This document shows, piece after piece, positions 34,824 to 44,960 of a stretch of DNA of 64,000 bases. Source of the DNA: Cordia subcordata. Lineage: Eukaryota > Streptophyta > Magnoliopsida > Boraginales > Cordiaceae. How positions within the stretch are numbered: the stretch's first letter is position 1; the number at the start of each line of letters is the position of its first letter. The notes below the pieces were generated by a model, which saw only the letters and a program-made list of their open reading frames with translations, had not been told where the DNA came from and did no database searches. Both the position numbers and the translations under genes were made by a program. The stretch is taken from contig JAPTOF010000010.1 in NCBI GenBank assembly GCA_028554755.1, positions 9,212,001 to 9,276,000 of the forward strand, read 5' to 3'.

Positions 34824-35070
34824 CTATGCGAATTCCCAGCGCAACCCACAGAATTGCTCCTTAGGAGTTCCAAAATTGTCTAAATCCGGGGGTGCAAATG
34901 TCTTTGCGTTTCTGCCCCAACCTGTTTTGGTTTCATGTGGCATATTGATGTAGTTCCAAGTATAGATTTGTCTGTATTGGTCTAAGCCTATGGTTGCAAT
35001 GCTGGCTGCTTGTCCAAATGTCTTGGACAATCCAATGCCTCTTCCAGTGTATAGATTTCTAAATGATATT
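34824..35070 (-). pseudogene. Unidentified protein fragment on the minus strand
   Basis: An open minus-strand stretch encodes about 75 residues including LYTGRGIGLSKTFGQAAS, QIYTWNYINMPHE and FCGLRWEF. Its amino-acid composition is balanced and it starts after an acceptor-like TTTAG near 35,070, so it looks like a real exon or captured gene piece. The stop is near 34,822. Adjacent minus-strand frames at 34,452-34,778 also look coding-like but are out of phase. I do not recognise the family. Confidence 0.4.
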
Positions 35071-36445
35071 TTAATGGAAATTTGTAGTTTTATTTCATGA
35101 TTACAATAGATTTGGCAAATTGCAATATGTTGTATTATTTATATAAGTAGCTGATTACTCCCTGTAATTTAAAACATATCATATTATTCCCATGCTTTTC
35201 AAAAGTAGCACATAATTCTCAACTCTAATTTTTTTCCATCTAAGTTAATGGACAGTGAATTACATTCTCCTTTGTCACATGCATGAATATCAAATATTAG
35301 AATTTACTACAATTTTTTTTTTCAAAAATACCCTTATCTAGACTTATAGTATAATTTGTTTATAGTCATTATATAAAATCAAAAAAATTTAAAATAAAAA
35401 ATTAGAAGAAAAATAAAAATAAAAATTTGAAAATTAAAAACTTAAAAATTAAAAAATAAACTATAATAAAATAAGCGGAAGCCTATCTTTATGAACCAAA
35501 ACTTGTTTATAGTATCTTTCTCTTATCTTCTAATGGTAGACTACTAGAGTCTATTAATAAGTTTCATACAACACTACCTTTTGTAGTACATTCTCTCTAA
35601 ATATAAAGTGAATGTAGGGAGTAGAGCTGATGGATGCAAATGGAGCCTGCCGGGGGTTTATATAGGGAGAATTTGTAGAGAGTTAGGTCTTTTCAACCCA
35701 AAAAATCACAACTCTTGAGATAAGGTACCTTTACAAGAAAAAGGCACAACCATTGTGAAGAGATATATGCCTATTCATGAAGTAGTATGTCGTTTCAATC
35801 AAAAGGACACAACTTATAAGAGAAAGTACCCTTGCAAGAAAAAGGTATGACTATTTGAAAAAGGTATATACTACTCATGAAACAATATGACTACACATTT
35901 TTCCAACATAAACAACTATAAAAGTAAAAATAAAAATAAAAATTTTGACAATTAAAATTTTAAAAACTGAAAACTAAAAAGTTTAACATTGAAAATTTAG
36001 ATTTAAGATTAAAATAAAAAAATGAAAAATTTGAAATTTAGAACATAATGGAAAAGAAGCAAAAGTAGTAAAAGTTAGCAAGGCTAATTTGGCCCTTTTA
36101 AAACCTTATTTCACGCTATTAATATATTAATGTGAATGGGGGAGATTGTGCCATTTTTTACAAAACACAGGGGATAATGTCGTATATTTTCAACAAGAAG
36201 GGATAATTAGCTATTTATACAGACCATAAGAGAGTAACATACATTTTGCTCATATATATTTAAATTAGGTAATAGTTATATGTATTCATAGAAGGATAAA
36301 ATCAATATTTTGTTAGATAGAAGAGAGCAGTCAAATCAATGTTGAGATGTAGCATGTACTAAAATGACATGAACTGTCTTTCTAACAATTGTGACATTGC
36401 AATTTTTTTATGTTAGTTTAATATTCCATCAACATGAAAATTTAT
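35071..36445. repeat. Upstream part of the CRP5 unit, duplicated at 38,600-39,730
   Basis: Segments at 35,090-35,460 and 35,915-36,445 align in order with 38,650-39,720 upstream of CRP6. The difference is the LTR-like insertion at 35,462-35,908. No gene. Confidence 0.65.
35462..35908 (-). mobile_element. Probable solo LTR
   Basis: TAAAC flanks the stretch on both sides (35457-35461 and 35909-35913), a 5-bp duplication. On the minus strand it begins TGTTGGAAAAATGTG and has an internal TATATAAA (about 35,660), like a plant Copia LTR. The other end does not finish in the usual CA, so the border there is uncertain. The homologous CRP6 block lacks this stretch. Confidence 0.5.
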
Positions 36446-36453
36446 CACTTTTA

Positions 36454-37058
36454 TAGTGTGTTTGGTAAAAATGAATTCTACAAAATTTTGTGGAATTCAT
36501 TTATTATTTCAATTTTTTATATTTGGTATTATTTGTTTAAAATATAGAATTTGTTTACAAATCCAAGATCTGCAAATTTTAGATTTGTTTTAGTTACACT
36601 CAAATCCTAATCCAAGAGGTAAAATTCGTAATTGCATAAAAACCAAAAAGACAAAAATATTTTCATAAATTATAACATAATACAATATTATCTTTCTTCA
36701 TGCACTTCTCTTTTTAGTAGTACGCCGTAATATGATTATAACAAAAAACAAGAAAAGTCGACCACAAAGTGGTGCTCTTAACCAAAACAAGGTATGATTT
36801 TTCCATTGTTTTTATAATTATAATATCGTATTGTTATGGATAGATTTATATTAGTGCAAATAATTAAAAGGTATTTAAGTAAAATATACATATTAATTCC
36901 AATTCTACATGTATTCTAAACAAAATTTAAATTTATAAATGATAGAATTTGTTTAAAACTATTTTACAGTTCCAAATAATAGAACTCATTTTGAAATACA
37001 AATCCTCACGGAATTTTTTTATGAACGAAATGAATTTCATAACACAAGTGTAAGCATT
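36454..37058. mobile_element. MITE with paralogous empty site
   Basis: The CRP6 block reads TATCACTTTTAATCATTCTC at about 39,716-39,735, whereas here the same sequence is split after CACTTTTA by about 605 bp. Flanks CACTTTTA and CATTGTTA match 6 of 8. The ends, GTGTGTTTGGTAAAAATGAA and (minus strand) TTGTGTTATGAAATTCATTT, are imperfect inverted repeats. hAT-type is inferred from the 8-bp flanks. Confidence 0.6.
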
Positions 37059-37279
37059 CATTGTTAATCATTCTCAAATTAAGTTGACTATTTTTAATGA
37101 CTCTTTGTTACTGAAAGTGGGATATATTTAATATAAGAATTATTAAATATAGTAAATTTTTATATACATAAAGTCATTTAATTAACCTTACCAGGAGCGA
37201 TTGGGGATTTAAAAAAAGAAAAACTTACGAGGTGCAACATTGCAACCTTAGAAAAATTGTTTAAAATTATACCCTCGAC

Positions 37280-37602
37280 ATTTGTCCAATTTTACCCCAC
37301 GAAATCTTGTACGACAGTCGAGATCATGGGGCTTAGTTTTCTCTTATATCATAAGAGGGCATGTTAATATTTGATAACATTGGAAGATCTTGCATATAAT
37401 TTGGTAATTTGCAATTATATTAAATTTTATAATTCCTCATCAATGAAAATAGTTCGTTCCTCTGTTTATTTATTTTGGTATGTTGCAATTACATCAAATA
37501 TCATAGTTCCTAATTAAGGAAAATAGTTCATCATTCCTCTATGAGCGATGACTACTATAAATGAACGTCGGCACTGGGGAGTAACCAGACACACAAGTAA
37601 TC
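37280..37602 (+). promoter_or_regulatory. CRP5 promoter with two modules and TATA box
   Basis: The best-preserved promoter of the family: ATGACAGT-like/GGGCTTAGTTTTCTC segment near 37,310-37,350, modules near 37,415-37,465 and 37,485-37,545 (AATTCCTCATCAATGAAAATAG and TTCCTAATTAAGGAAAATAG), and TATAAA at 37556-37561, 41 bases before the ATG. Confidence 0.65.
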
Positions 37603-37977
37603 ATGAAGCACTCCAACGTTCTGCTCATTCTTTTACTGGCACTTCTACTCACTCTTCACCTCACTTTAGGTGAAGCATTCCGAACCTAAATTTTTTCATA
37701 TCTTTAAAACGTTACAAGAGAATTCATAATGCAAATTCCTATCAATTCGTATGGAACTAATGCTTTTTTCTTTTATGCGTGTGTATGTGTAGGGAAAGAG
37801 AAGACATGTGCAGTTAAGTTTCCATTAGGTGGTGGTGAATGCGGCGCCCTGGGTGATCATGATTGCGCTGAATTAGCATTAATTCGTTATTCACAAAGGC
37901 CTCCTCCTAAACAATGCAAATGTGTTGCTTTTGACACAACGCAGAATAGTGTTTGCTACTGTGAAATAGTTTGCTAA
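37603..37977 (+). CDS. CRP5: secreted eight-cysteine peptide, intact
   Basis: Exons 37603-37669 and 37793-37977 encode 83 residues with canonical splice sites (AG|GTGAAG and TAG|GG). The signal peptide begins MKHSNVLLILLL. The mature part starts GKEKTC, with spacing C-X10-C-X7-C-X16-C-X-C-X10-C-X-C-X3-C, identical to CRP1. By hand alignment 38 of 61 exon-2 residues equal those of CRP1, including all cysteines, GGGEC, AELALIR and SVCYC. The promoter is intact, so of all members this is the most likely to be expressed normally. The eight-cysteine, signal-peptide, one-intron plan is that of plant defensin-like genes, but the spacing lacks the C-X3-C expected of a defensin. Confidence 0.87.
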
Positions 37978-38600
37978 TTTTGCAATTAAAAAGTTATGAC
38001 ATTGTTGAGCACTACTTTTTATATTGGGAAAATTATATGAAAGGTTCCTAATGTTGTCATGTTTTTTAAGTTAGTCCTTCTTACTTGAAAAAGAAAATTA
38101 GTTATCGTTATATGAAAAAGTTCGAATTAGTCTTTAACGTCACAAATATGTCAAAATTTTTTCTAAGTAAGTACCTTGTATTAATCGAAAACCATGTACT
38201 TACATCAATGTTCCAATTCTTGTACAAAAGACTACTGACACGGTCGAATCTAAATGTTTTACCAAAAATAATTCTACTCTCGACCACATACATACAAACT
38301 TCAAAAATGTGACCTTGCAATTTCTTTCCTTCCAAAGAGTGTGAATAGCAACTTCAAACAAGAGCTTACGGATAGAATTCTTAACCGAACCAGGTCTGCA
38401 TCATATAATTATGGTGTCAATTATAATTGTTTTTGGAGTTAACTGACCAAGAAAAAAATGTTTTGAAGGTAAGAAGGTTGGTACTGATGGCAGACACGTA
38501 ATTGCGGAAGAAATTGCTACGAATCATCATAAAGGTCGCCAACATTGCTTTATGAGAGCACATGAATCTTGCAAATTGTGCAATTTAGACAGCCAATCAA
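37978..38600. other. CRP5 3' flank, no gene
   Basis: The first 150 bases match other CRP 3' flanks, then similarity is lost. No gene. Two overlapping short frames on opposite strands near 38,100-38,330 look random. Confidence 0.45.
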
Positions 38601-39899
38601 GATTTCTGAATGATATTTTCAAATGGAAATCAGTATTTTTAATTGATGATTAAATTAGATTTGGAAATTTCAATCTCTTTTTTTTTTTTTTGACTAAGCA
38701 TGCAAGTACATTTCATTCATCAATCGTCAACTTTACATGGCAAATGGAAACCGAAAAAATTAAAGAACAATCAGAACCTAGGTCAGGATGCTTAAATCAA
38801 CATTCTAGGCATGACACAAGGACCTATTCGTGCTATTGTTAGCTAATATTTCTTTTGAGTACAGTAAATTGCTTTATATCAAAAGAAATATTAGCAAATA
38901 ATATTAGCTAATTACTCCTTATAATTTAAAGCATATATACTACATTATTTCCCGTACTTTTCAAAAGTAACACATAGTTCCCGATTCTAATTTTTTCATC
39001 TAAATTAATGTACAGTGACTTAAACTCTCCTGTGTCACATGTATGAATGTCAAATGTTAGAATATACTATACCTTTTTACAAGAATAACCTCATTTAGAT
39101 TTATAACATAATCTGTCTATATTCAATTTATAAAATCAAAAAATTAGAAAAAAAATAAAAAATTTAAACATTAAAAACCTTAAAAATTTAAAACTAAATA
39201 GATAAAAATAAAAATTTAACAATGAAAAAATTAAAAACTAAAAAAAATAAAGAATTTAAAATTGAAAATTTAGATTTAAAATTAAAAATTAAAAATTTGA
39301 AGTTTAAAACATAATAGAAAAGAAGCAAAAGTAGTAAAAGTTAATAAGGGTAATTTGGCCCTTTTAAAATCTTATTTAACACTATTAATATATTAATGTG
39401 AATGGAGAGTTTGTGCCACTTTTTAGAAAACATAAGGGGTAATGTAGTATGTTTTAAACCAGAGGCGGTAATTAGCTAGTTATACAAACCACAAGGAAGT
39501 AACGTGTATTTTACCCAAATAAATTTGATTAGATAATAGCTATATGTATTTATAGAAGGATAAAATTAGTACTTTGTTGCATAGAAGAGAGGGGTTAGAT
39601 TAATGATGACATGTAACATGTACTGGAAAGACATGTACAGTATTTCTAATGAGTTCTAATGAGTGTAACATTGCATTTGTTAATGTTAGCTTAATATTTG
39701 CATCAACATGAATATTTATCACTTTTAATCATTCTCATATTAAAATTAACTATTTATAATGATTCTTTCTTTCTGAAATTGGGATATATTTAATATAAGA
39801 ATGATTAAATATAGTAAATTTTCATATACATAGAGTCATTCGGTTAACCTTATCTGATGCGGGGATGGGGGGTTTTAAAAAAAATAACCTTACCAGGTG
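38601..39899. repeat. Upstream part of the CRP6 unit, tandem copy of 35,060-37,200
   Basis: Aligns with the CRP5 upstream block. A poly(T) run at about 38,681-38,693 followed by non-homologous sequence to about 38,840 may be a retroposed fragment on the minus strand. No gene. Confidence 0.6.
38842..38895. repeat. Perfect 17-bp inverted repeat with 20-base loop
   Basis: GCTAATATTTCTTTTGA at 38842-38858 is exactly complementary to TCAAAAGAAATATTAGC at 38879-38895. It can form a hairpin in DNA or RNA. It lies at the edge of the insertion that separates the two halves of the duplicated block. Confidence 0.85.
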
Positions 39900-40495
39900 C
39901 AACATTGCAACCTTAATCATTTAAAATAATACCCTTGACATATGTCCAATTTTTGCCCCATGAAATCTTGTATGACAGTCGAGATCATGGGGCTTAGTTT
40001 TCTCTTATATCATAAAGAGGACATGCTAATATTAGATATAAGTGGAAAATTTTGTATATAATTTGGTAATTTGTAATTACATTAAATTTCATGATTCCTC
40101 ATTAAGGAAAATTGTTCAATCCAACATTGCAACCTTAATCATTTAAAATAATGCCCTTGACATATGTCCAATTTTTGGCCCATGAAATCTTGTATGACAG
40201 TCGAGATCATAGGGCTTAGTTTTCTCTTATATCATAAAGAGGACATGTTAATATTTGATATAAGTGGAAAATTTTGTATATAATTTGGTAATTTGTAATT
40301 ACACTAAATTTCATGATTCCTCATTAAGGAAAATCGTTCAATCCTCTATGTATTATATTTGGTACTGCAATTACATTAAATATTGTAAGTTCTCATCAAG
40401 GAAAATAGTTTATCATTCTTCTGAACAATGAATACTATAAATGAACAGCGGAATTGGGGAGTAATCAGACCAGAGTAATAGACAGACAAGTAATC
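39900..40495 (+). promoter_or_regulatory. CRP6 promoter, distal part tandemly duplicated
   Basis: A 222-bp direct repeat (39900-40121 and 40122-40343) spans CAACATTGCAACC through the TTCATGATTCCTCATTAAGG module. A third module is near 40,385-40,425 and TATAAA is at 40436-40441, 54 bases before the ATG. Confidence 0.7.
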
Positions 40496-40860
40496 ATGAA
40501 GCACTCTAACATGCTGATTATTCTTTTATGGCACTTCTGGTCACTCTTCCGCTCACTTTAGAAGAAGCATTTTGAATCAAAACATTCTCATATTTTTATA
40601 ACATTATGAAAGAATCCATAATGTAAACTTTTACCAATTTGTATGGAATTAATGCTTTTCTTTGTGTGTGTGTAGGGAAAGAAAAAACATGTGCAGTTAG
40701 GTTTCCATTGGGTGGTGGTGAATGAGGTACCCTGGGTGCTCATGATTGTGTTTTATAAGCATTAATTCGTTATTCACAAAGGCCTCCTCCTAAACTATGC
40801 AGATGTGTTGCTTTTGGAGCACCACAGAATAGCGTTTGCTACTGTGAAATAGTTTGCTAA
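40496..40860 (+). pseudogene. CRP6: decayed CRP-family gene
   Basis: Exon 1 (40496 to about 40561) starts MKHSNMLIILL but lacks one base (TTTTATGG where TTTTACTGG is expected), and its donor reads TTTAG|AAGAAG, so the GT is gone. Exon 2 (40676-40860) has TGA in place of the second cysteine codon (GGTGAATGA) and TAA after GTTTTA. The rest of exon 2, including SVCYCEIVC, is nearly identical to CRP5, so the copy is recent and lost function quickly. Confidence 0.88.
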
Positions 40861-40919
40861 TTTAGTAATTAAAAGGTTGTGATATATTTGAGCACTACTT
40901 GAAATAATAAAATTTGCAA

Positions 40920-41744
40920 CCAGAATGTTAGTACCTACACTATGTACCATATGCACAGTGCTTCGTATGAGCACTATGCACCGTACTGTGCTTAAACAGT
41001 ACGCGTGCGCGCATATTACGTAATAGCACATATGTTTAAAATTTTTATATTATAGATTTAAAATTTTTATATTATAGGTTCAAAATTTTTATATTATATA
41101 CTCAAAACTCTTATATTAAACTGCTAATATATTTAAAATTCTTATATTACATGATCAAAAGTTGAAAAGTAAGTTCACAAAATAAAAATTATAATCTCAT
41201 AAATTTTATACTCTATGTTCAAAACTCTTATATTATATGTTCAAAATTATTATATTAAATGTTCAAAGTTCTTATATTGCATGTTCAAAACTCTTATATT
41301 ATAAGTTCAAAAGTTTAAAAGCAAGTTCACAAAAAAAAATTATAATCTCATAAATTTTATATTTTTATATTCAAAACTCTTATATTTTATACTCATAGAT
41401 TATACTCTGTGTTCAAAACTCTTATACTACATGTTCAAAATTCTTATATTATATATTCAAAATTCTTATATTAAGTTGCAAACATGTTCAAAATTTTCTG
41501 TGTTCAAAATTTTTATATTACAATTTTAAATATGTTTGCAGCTTAATGCAAGAGTTTTAAACATATAATATAAGAATTTTGAACATATAATATAAAAATT
41601 TTAAACCTATAATATAAGAATTTTGAACACATGTATTGTTGGTTTCTATAGGCATGTACTATTCATGCATAATCCGGTGTACAATGCTCTGTAAGAGCAC
41701 CATCCCTATAGAGCACAGTTAAAATTGTGCCAGAATGTTACTAC
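40920..41744. repeat. Array of TTCAAAA(T/C)TCTTATATTA units bounded by direct repeats
   Basis: Some twenty degenerate ~24-bp units based on TTCAAAATTCTTATATTATA run on the plus strand from about 41,040 to 41,510, then in reverse orientation to about 41,630, so the array can fold. It is bounded by CCAGAATGTTAGTAC (40920-40934) and CCAGAATGTTACTAC (41730-41744), which look like a target duplication or the remains of a tandem duplication. No coding. Confidence 0.6.
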
Positions 41745-41958
41745 TTGAGCTAGCTTGAAGCCAAATATGAATCTTTTAAAATAATAGGGGTCTAATTTGA
41801 CTATATCTTGAAACATTATTGGAAGCTAATTTGAACTCTTTTAAACAATGAAGACATTGGAAACTAAGTGATAATTTTGGGGACTTTTTTGGAATGAACC
41901 CTTTTATGTCGTTGACTTTATTTTCCTCAAAATATATATGATCAAGCTTAAATTATAC

Positions 41959-42690
41959 AATGGTCTCTCACAAGGTACTAATTCATTAAACATCATGTTC
42001 CTTCAAATTTAAGGAAAAAAAAAATGCATAGCTCAATAGCAGAACGCTTCTCTCTCTCGCTCTCTCTTCTTTTCTTCTTTGCTTCACTGATAACACTACT
42101 AGTCATCTCACGTTGAATAAAGACTAAGGCAAAATTCGCCTTTGTTTGTTGATCGTAACGATGTGCACCATGTTTAAGAAAACCTCCGAGGTGTCAATTT
42201 ACCATTAAAGCCCATTGTATTCTTCCTCATATTCCAACATCATCTCGCTTTGTCGCACCTATTAATCTTTTCCTCTCCTCATTGCGATTCTAACTATACC
42301 TCTTACGCAGTGTTTGGACGTTCCAAGATCAATCCACCATTAAAGCCCACCTTCACATTCATACATATGGGGTGACCAAATAGTTATGGAGTAATAAACA
42401 AATATTTGATATATTTGTGTATATCTATGTGTATAAGAAAGTGGTGGACAAATATATGTAAGTCAGTGAATAAATAGTTACAGGGTAATAAACAAATAAT
42501 CAATAAACATATAGTTGTGGGGTAGTGAACAAATAGTCAGTGAACAAATAGTTGTAAGGTATTGAACAAATAGTTGTGGGGTAGTGAACAAATATGTATT
42601 ATCCATAAATAATAGCTTGTACTATTCACGCATATAAGAAACATAATGCTTAATAAAGAAGCACCTTATGAGAGACCATAATTGAAGATC
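41959..42690. mobile_element. Foldback-type element in the CRP6 3' flank
   Basis: ATGGTCTCTCACAAGGT-type sequence at about 41,970 and ACCTTATGAGAGACCAT at about 42,663 are inverted repeats. Between them is a minisatellite of GTGAACAAATAGT-type units (about 42,440-42,600). The flanking CRP 3' block is broken here and resumes near 44,050. Confidence 0.5.
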
Positions 42691-44049
42691 CCATAATCAC
42701 AAATTATACCATCCATCCTAATTATTATATATCTTAAATGCATCATACACACTTAATTTTGAGTGTGATACATGCACTTGAAAAAACCAACTCAACACCC
42801 TATAGCAAAACACAAGACACACTCTCTCTTATCTCTTCTTCTATCTCATTTCCCTTTTATCTTCTCTTGTCTCTCTCATCTCTTTTTCTCTCTCTTCTCC
42901 TTTTTCTCCTCTCTTCTTCTCTCTTCCCTCTCTTCTCTCATCTTGCAACAATAGAGGAGTTTGATCTCGGTGGTCTGCTTCTGGGGTTCTTTGTCAGCCC
43001 AGCATCGACGGTGGTTGGTGGTGGAGGTGACATTTGCACTTGCGGTGGTGGCGCTATGTTCTTCATCTAAAAAGGTGATTTAATCTACTAATGAGTGACA
43101 AGGGTGTAGATGCTATCATCGGAGAAGTGAACGATATACTTGTTGTGGGTGAAGTTTGGGAGCTCGAAGTTGTCGATGCTGATGGCTACCATGGTCAAAC
43201 AGGTTGGTAATGGTGGTGGTTATTGTGGGCTGCCAAGGTTAAATGTTAATGGTGAACTCAACTATTGGGTTGTGTAGTTTGCTTCAATTTGTTATATGTA
43301 ATCAAAAGCTTTTTTAATTAATTTTTTCAAGAATTTTTTTTTTATTTCAAAAGCTTCATAACCAACGAGTATGGCTTTGTAACCACATACTATTGTTTTT
43401 TTACCTATCAATCTCTTAATTGTTAATGCTTTAATTTTTATTTTAGAAGTTTTGTATTAAATTTTATACATCAGAAGATATTTAAGCTTGTGAAATTTTC
43501 ATTTAAATTTGCAAATATTTCAGTTAAAGTTAAGAAGTATCGTTCAAAAGTGTGAATATGTAGGTAACAAGATATGGACGTGTCATCAATCAATTGTGAA
43601 TTTATAGTACGAAAACTGTGAACATATAAAAATTTGAAATGTGAATATATAAAATTTGTAAACATGTACTATAAAATTTGTGAACGTAGATCATAAAAAT
43701 TGCGAAAATATATTTGTAAATAATTAAAAATATTAAAATAATTAAAAATATTAAAATTATGAACATATAATATGAAATTTATAAATAAATAAAAATTATG
43801 AATGCATGAAATATAAATTTTATAACAATAATTTTTTTTTATTTTTTGAAATTTAAAATAAAGTGTAAAAGAAAATAAAATTAAACTGTAAAAGAAAATT
43901 TCTTAAACTTTTCTCCCTTTTTCTCTTTCTTACTCAGCTTTTCATTTGTTTTGTAAAGGACGTGTTGAGTTGCTGATTGTATTGATTTCTTTTTGGCCCC
44001 ACCCAGGTGCATGTGGCTCCATGGTGCACTTTCCTTCGGATGCACCTTA
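42691..44049. other. Insertion of unknown origin with a CT-rich run
   Basis: Positions 42,800-42,945 are almost pure pyrimidine; 42,950-43,260 is GT-rich with GGTGGTGG stretches resembling the start of a gene, but no coherent exon is seen. 43,440-43,900 is AT-rich with repeated TGTGAAYATAT-type units. Together with 41,959-42,690 this interrupts the CRP 3' block. Confidence 0.4.
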
Positions 44050-44960
44050 TACAAACTAGATCTGTATAGTCAACAAATATTGAGGAAATTTTAATAATAT
44101 TAAGATGAGGAATAGCAACCTAATTCTCTAACCAGTTAACAAATCTTTAGAACAATATTTATGTTTAATGCTTCATGTGCAACAGAGTCTCTACATTATA
44201 CATAAAATTTATGTAGAAAATATGAAAGTAGAGAGAACTGGTTGTGGTATAAAAACAAAAGTGGTTTGAGATATTTACAGGGGTTTACTTTGTTAATTTT
44301 CAAAAAATATACCTCAATAAACCATTTAAATCGTTATAGAATTGTTGAACAAATTTTGCTCAATTTAAAGCCAATTGAATATTTGAATGGGGGAAGGAAA
44401 TTGCTATGTGATGATCTAATTGGTCTTCTAAAAGCTAATGATTCTTTTTATAATTTGGTCGTTTTATGGATTTGAACCCCTAAGCTGGCACCATCAAGGG
44501 TAAATGCTACTTTCTAACCATGCCAATATTATAAGGCATTCTTCAATAAATCTCCTAAATTTTAGAATCTCCTAAATGTAAACAACTATTGAAGTCAAAT
44601 AGCTTCCTATTTGATCTCCTACCAAAATAAGAAATTCTTAAATTAATATTCAACTTTGCTGATTGTATTGGAGTTAAATTCATTATCTATCCCATCTCAC
44701 ATGATTAAATAAGAACATCGTTAAAGTGAAAGTGATAAAATTGGTGTTTATTGAGCATTAGGAGATGTTTGGTTCAACGAATGACTTTTCGTCTATTGAT
44801 ATTACAGTTTTAGAAATCACAATTCTAGAAATGTGTTACAAACTGTTTGGTTACGTAAAGATATTTTTAGGAATGAAAAATCACTCTCAAATAATCCTTG
44901 TACACTTCTATCAAGGATATTTTTAAGAATGAAAAGTCACTCCCAAATAAGCCCGGTACA
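44050..44960. repeat. Distal 3' flanking block of the CRP6 unit
   Basis: Homologous to 2,780-3,620 and 31,945-32,960. A frame of 77 codons at 44,242-44,475 covers the best conserved part (YLNGGRKLLCDDLIGLLK), but the other copies have stops and indels in it, so conserved coding is not supported. Confidence 0.6.

Noticed and set aside
37603..37977. CRP genes as true plant defensins
   Set aside because: Eight cysteines, signal peptide and intron position agree, but the defensin C-X3-C helix pair is missing and the gamma-core-like motif is at the wrong place.
18319..40860. CRP cluster as a self-incompatibility S-locus
   Set aside because: Small cysteine-rich peptides suggested it, but no receptor kinase, S-RNase or F-box partner is present in the window.
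42738..43070. 110-codon frame with a Ser/Leu-rich start and a Gly-rich end
   Set aside because: The start is a CT microsatellite-like run; no homologue recognised and no promoter. Kept only as an unknown insertion.
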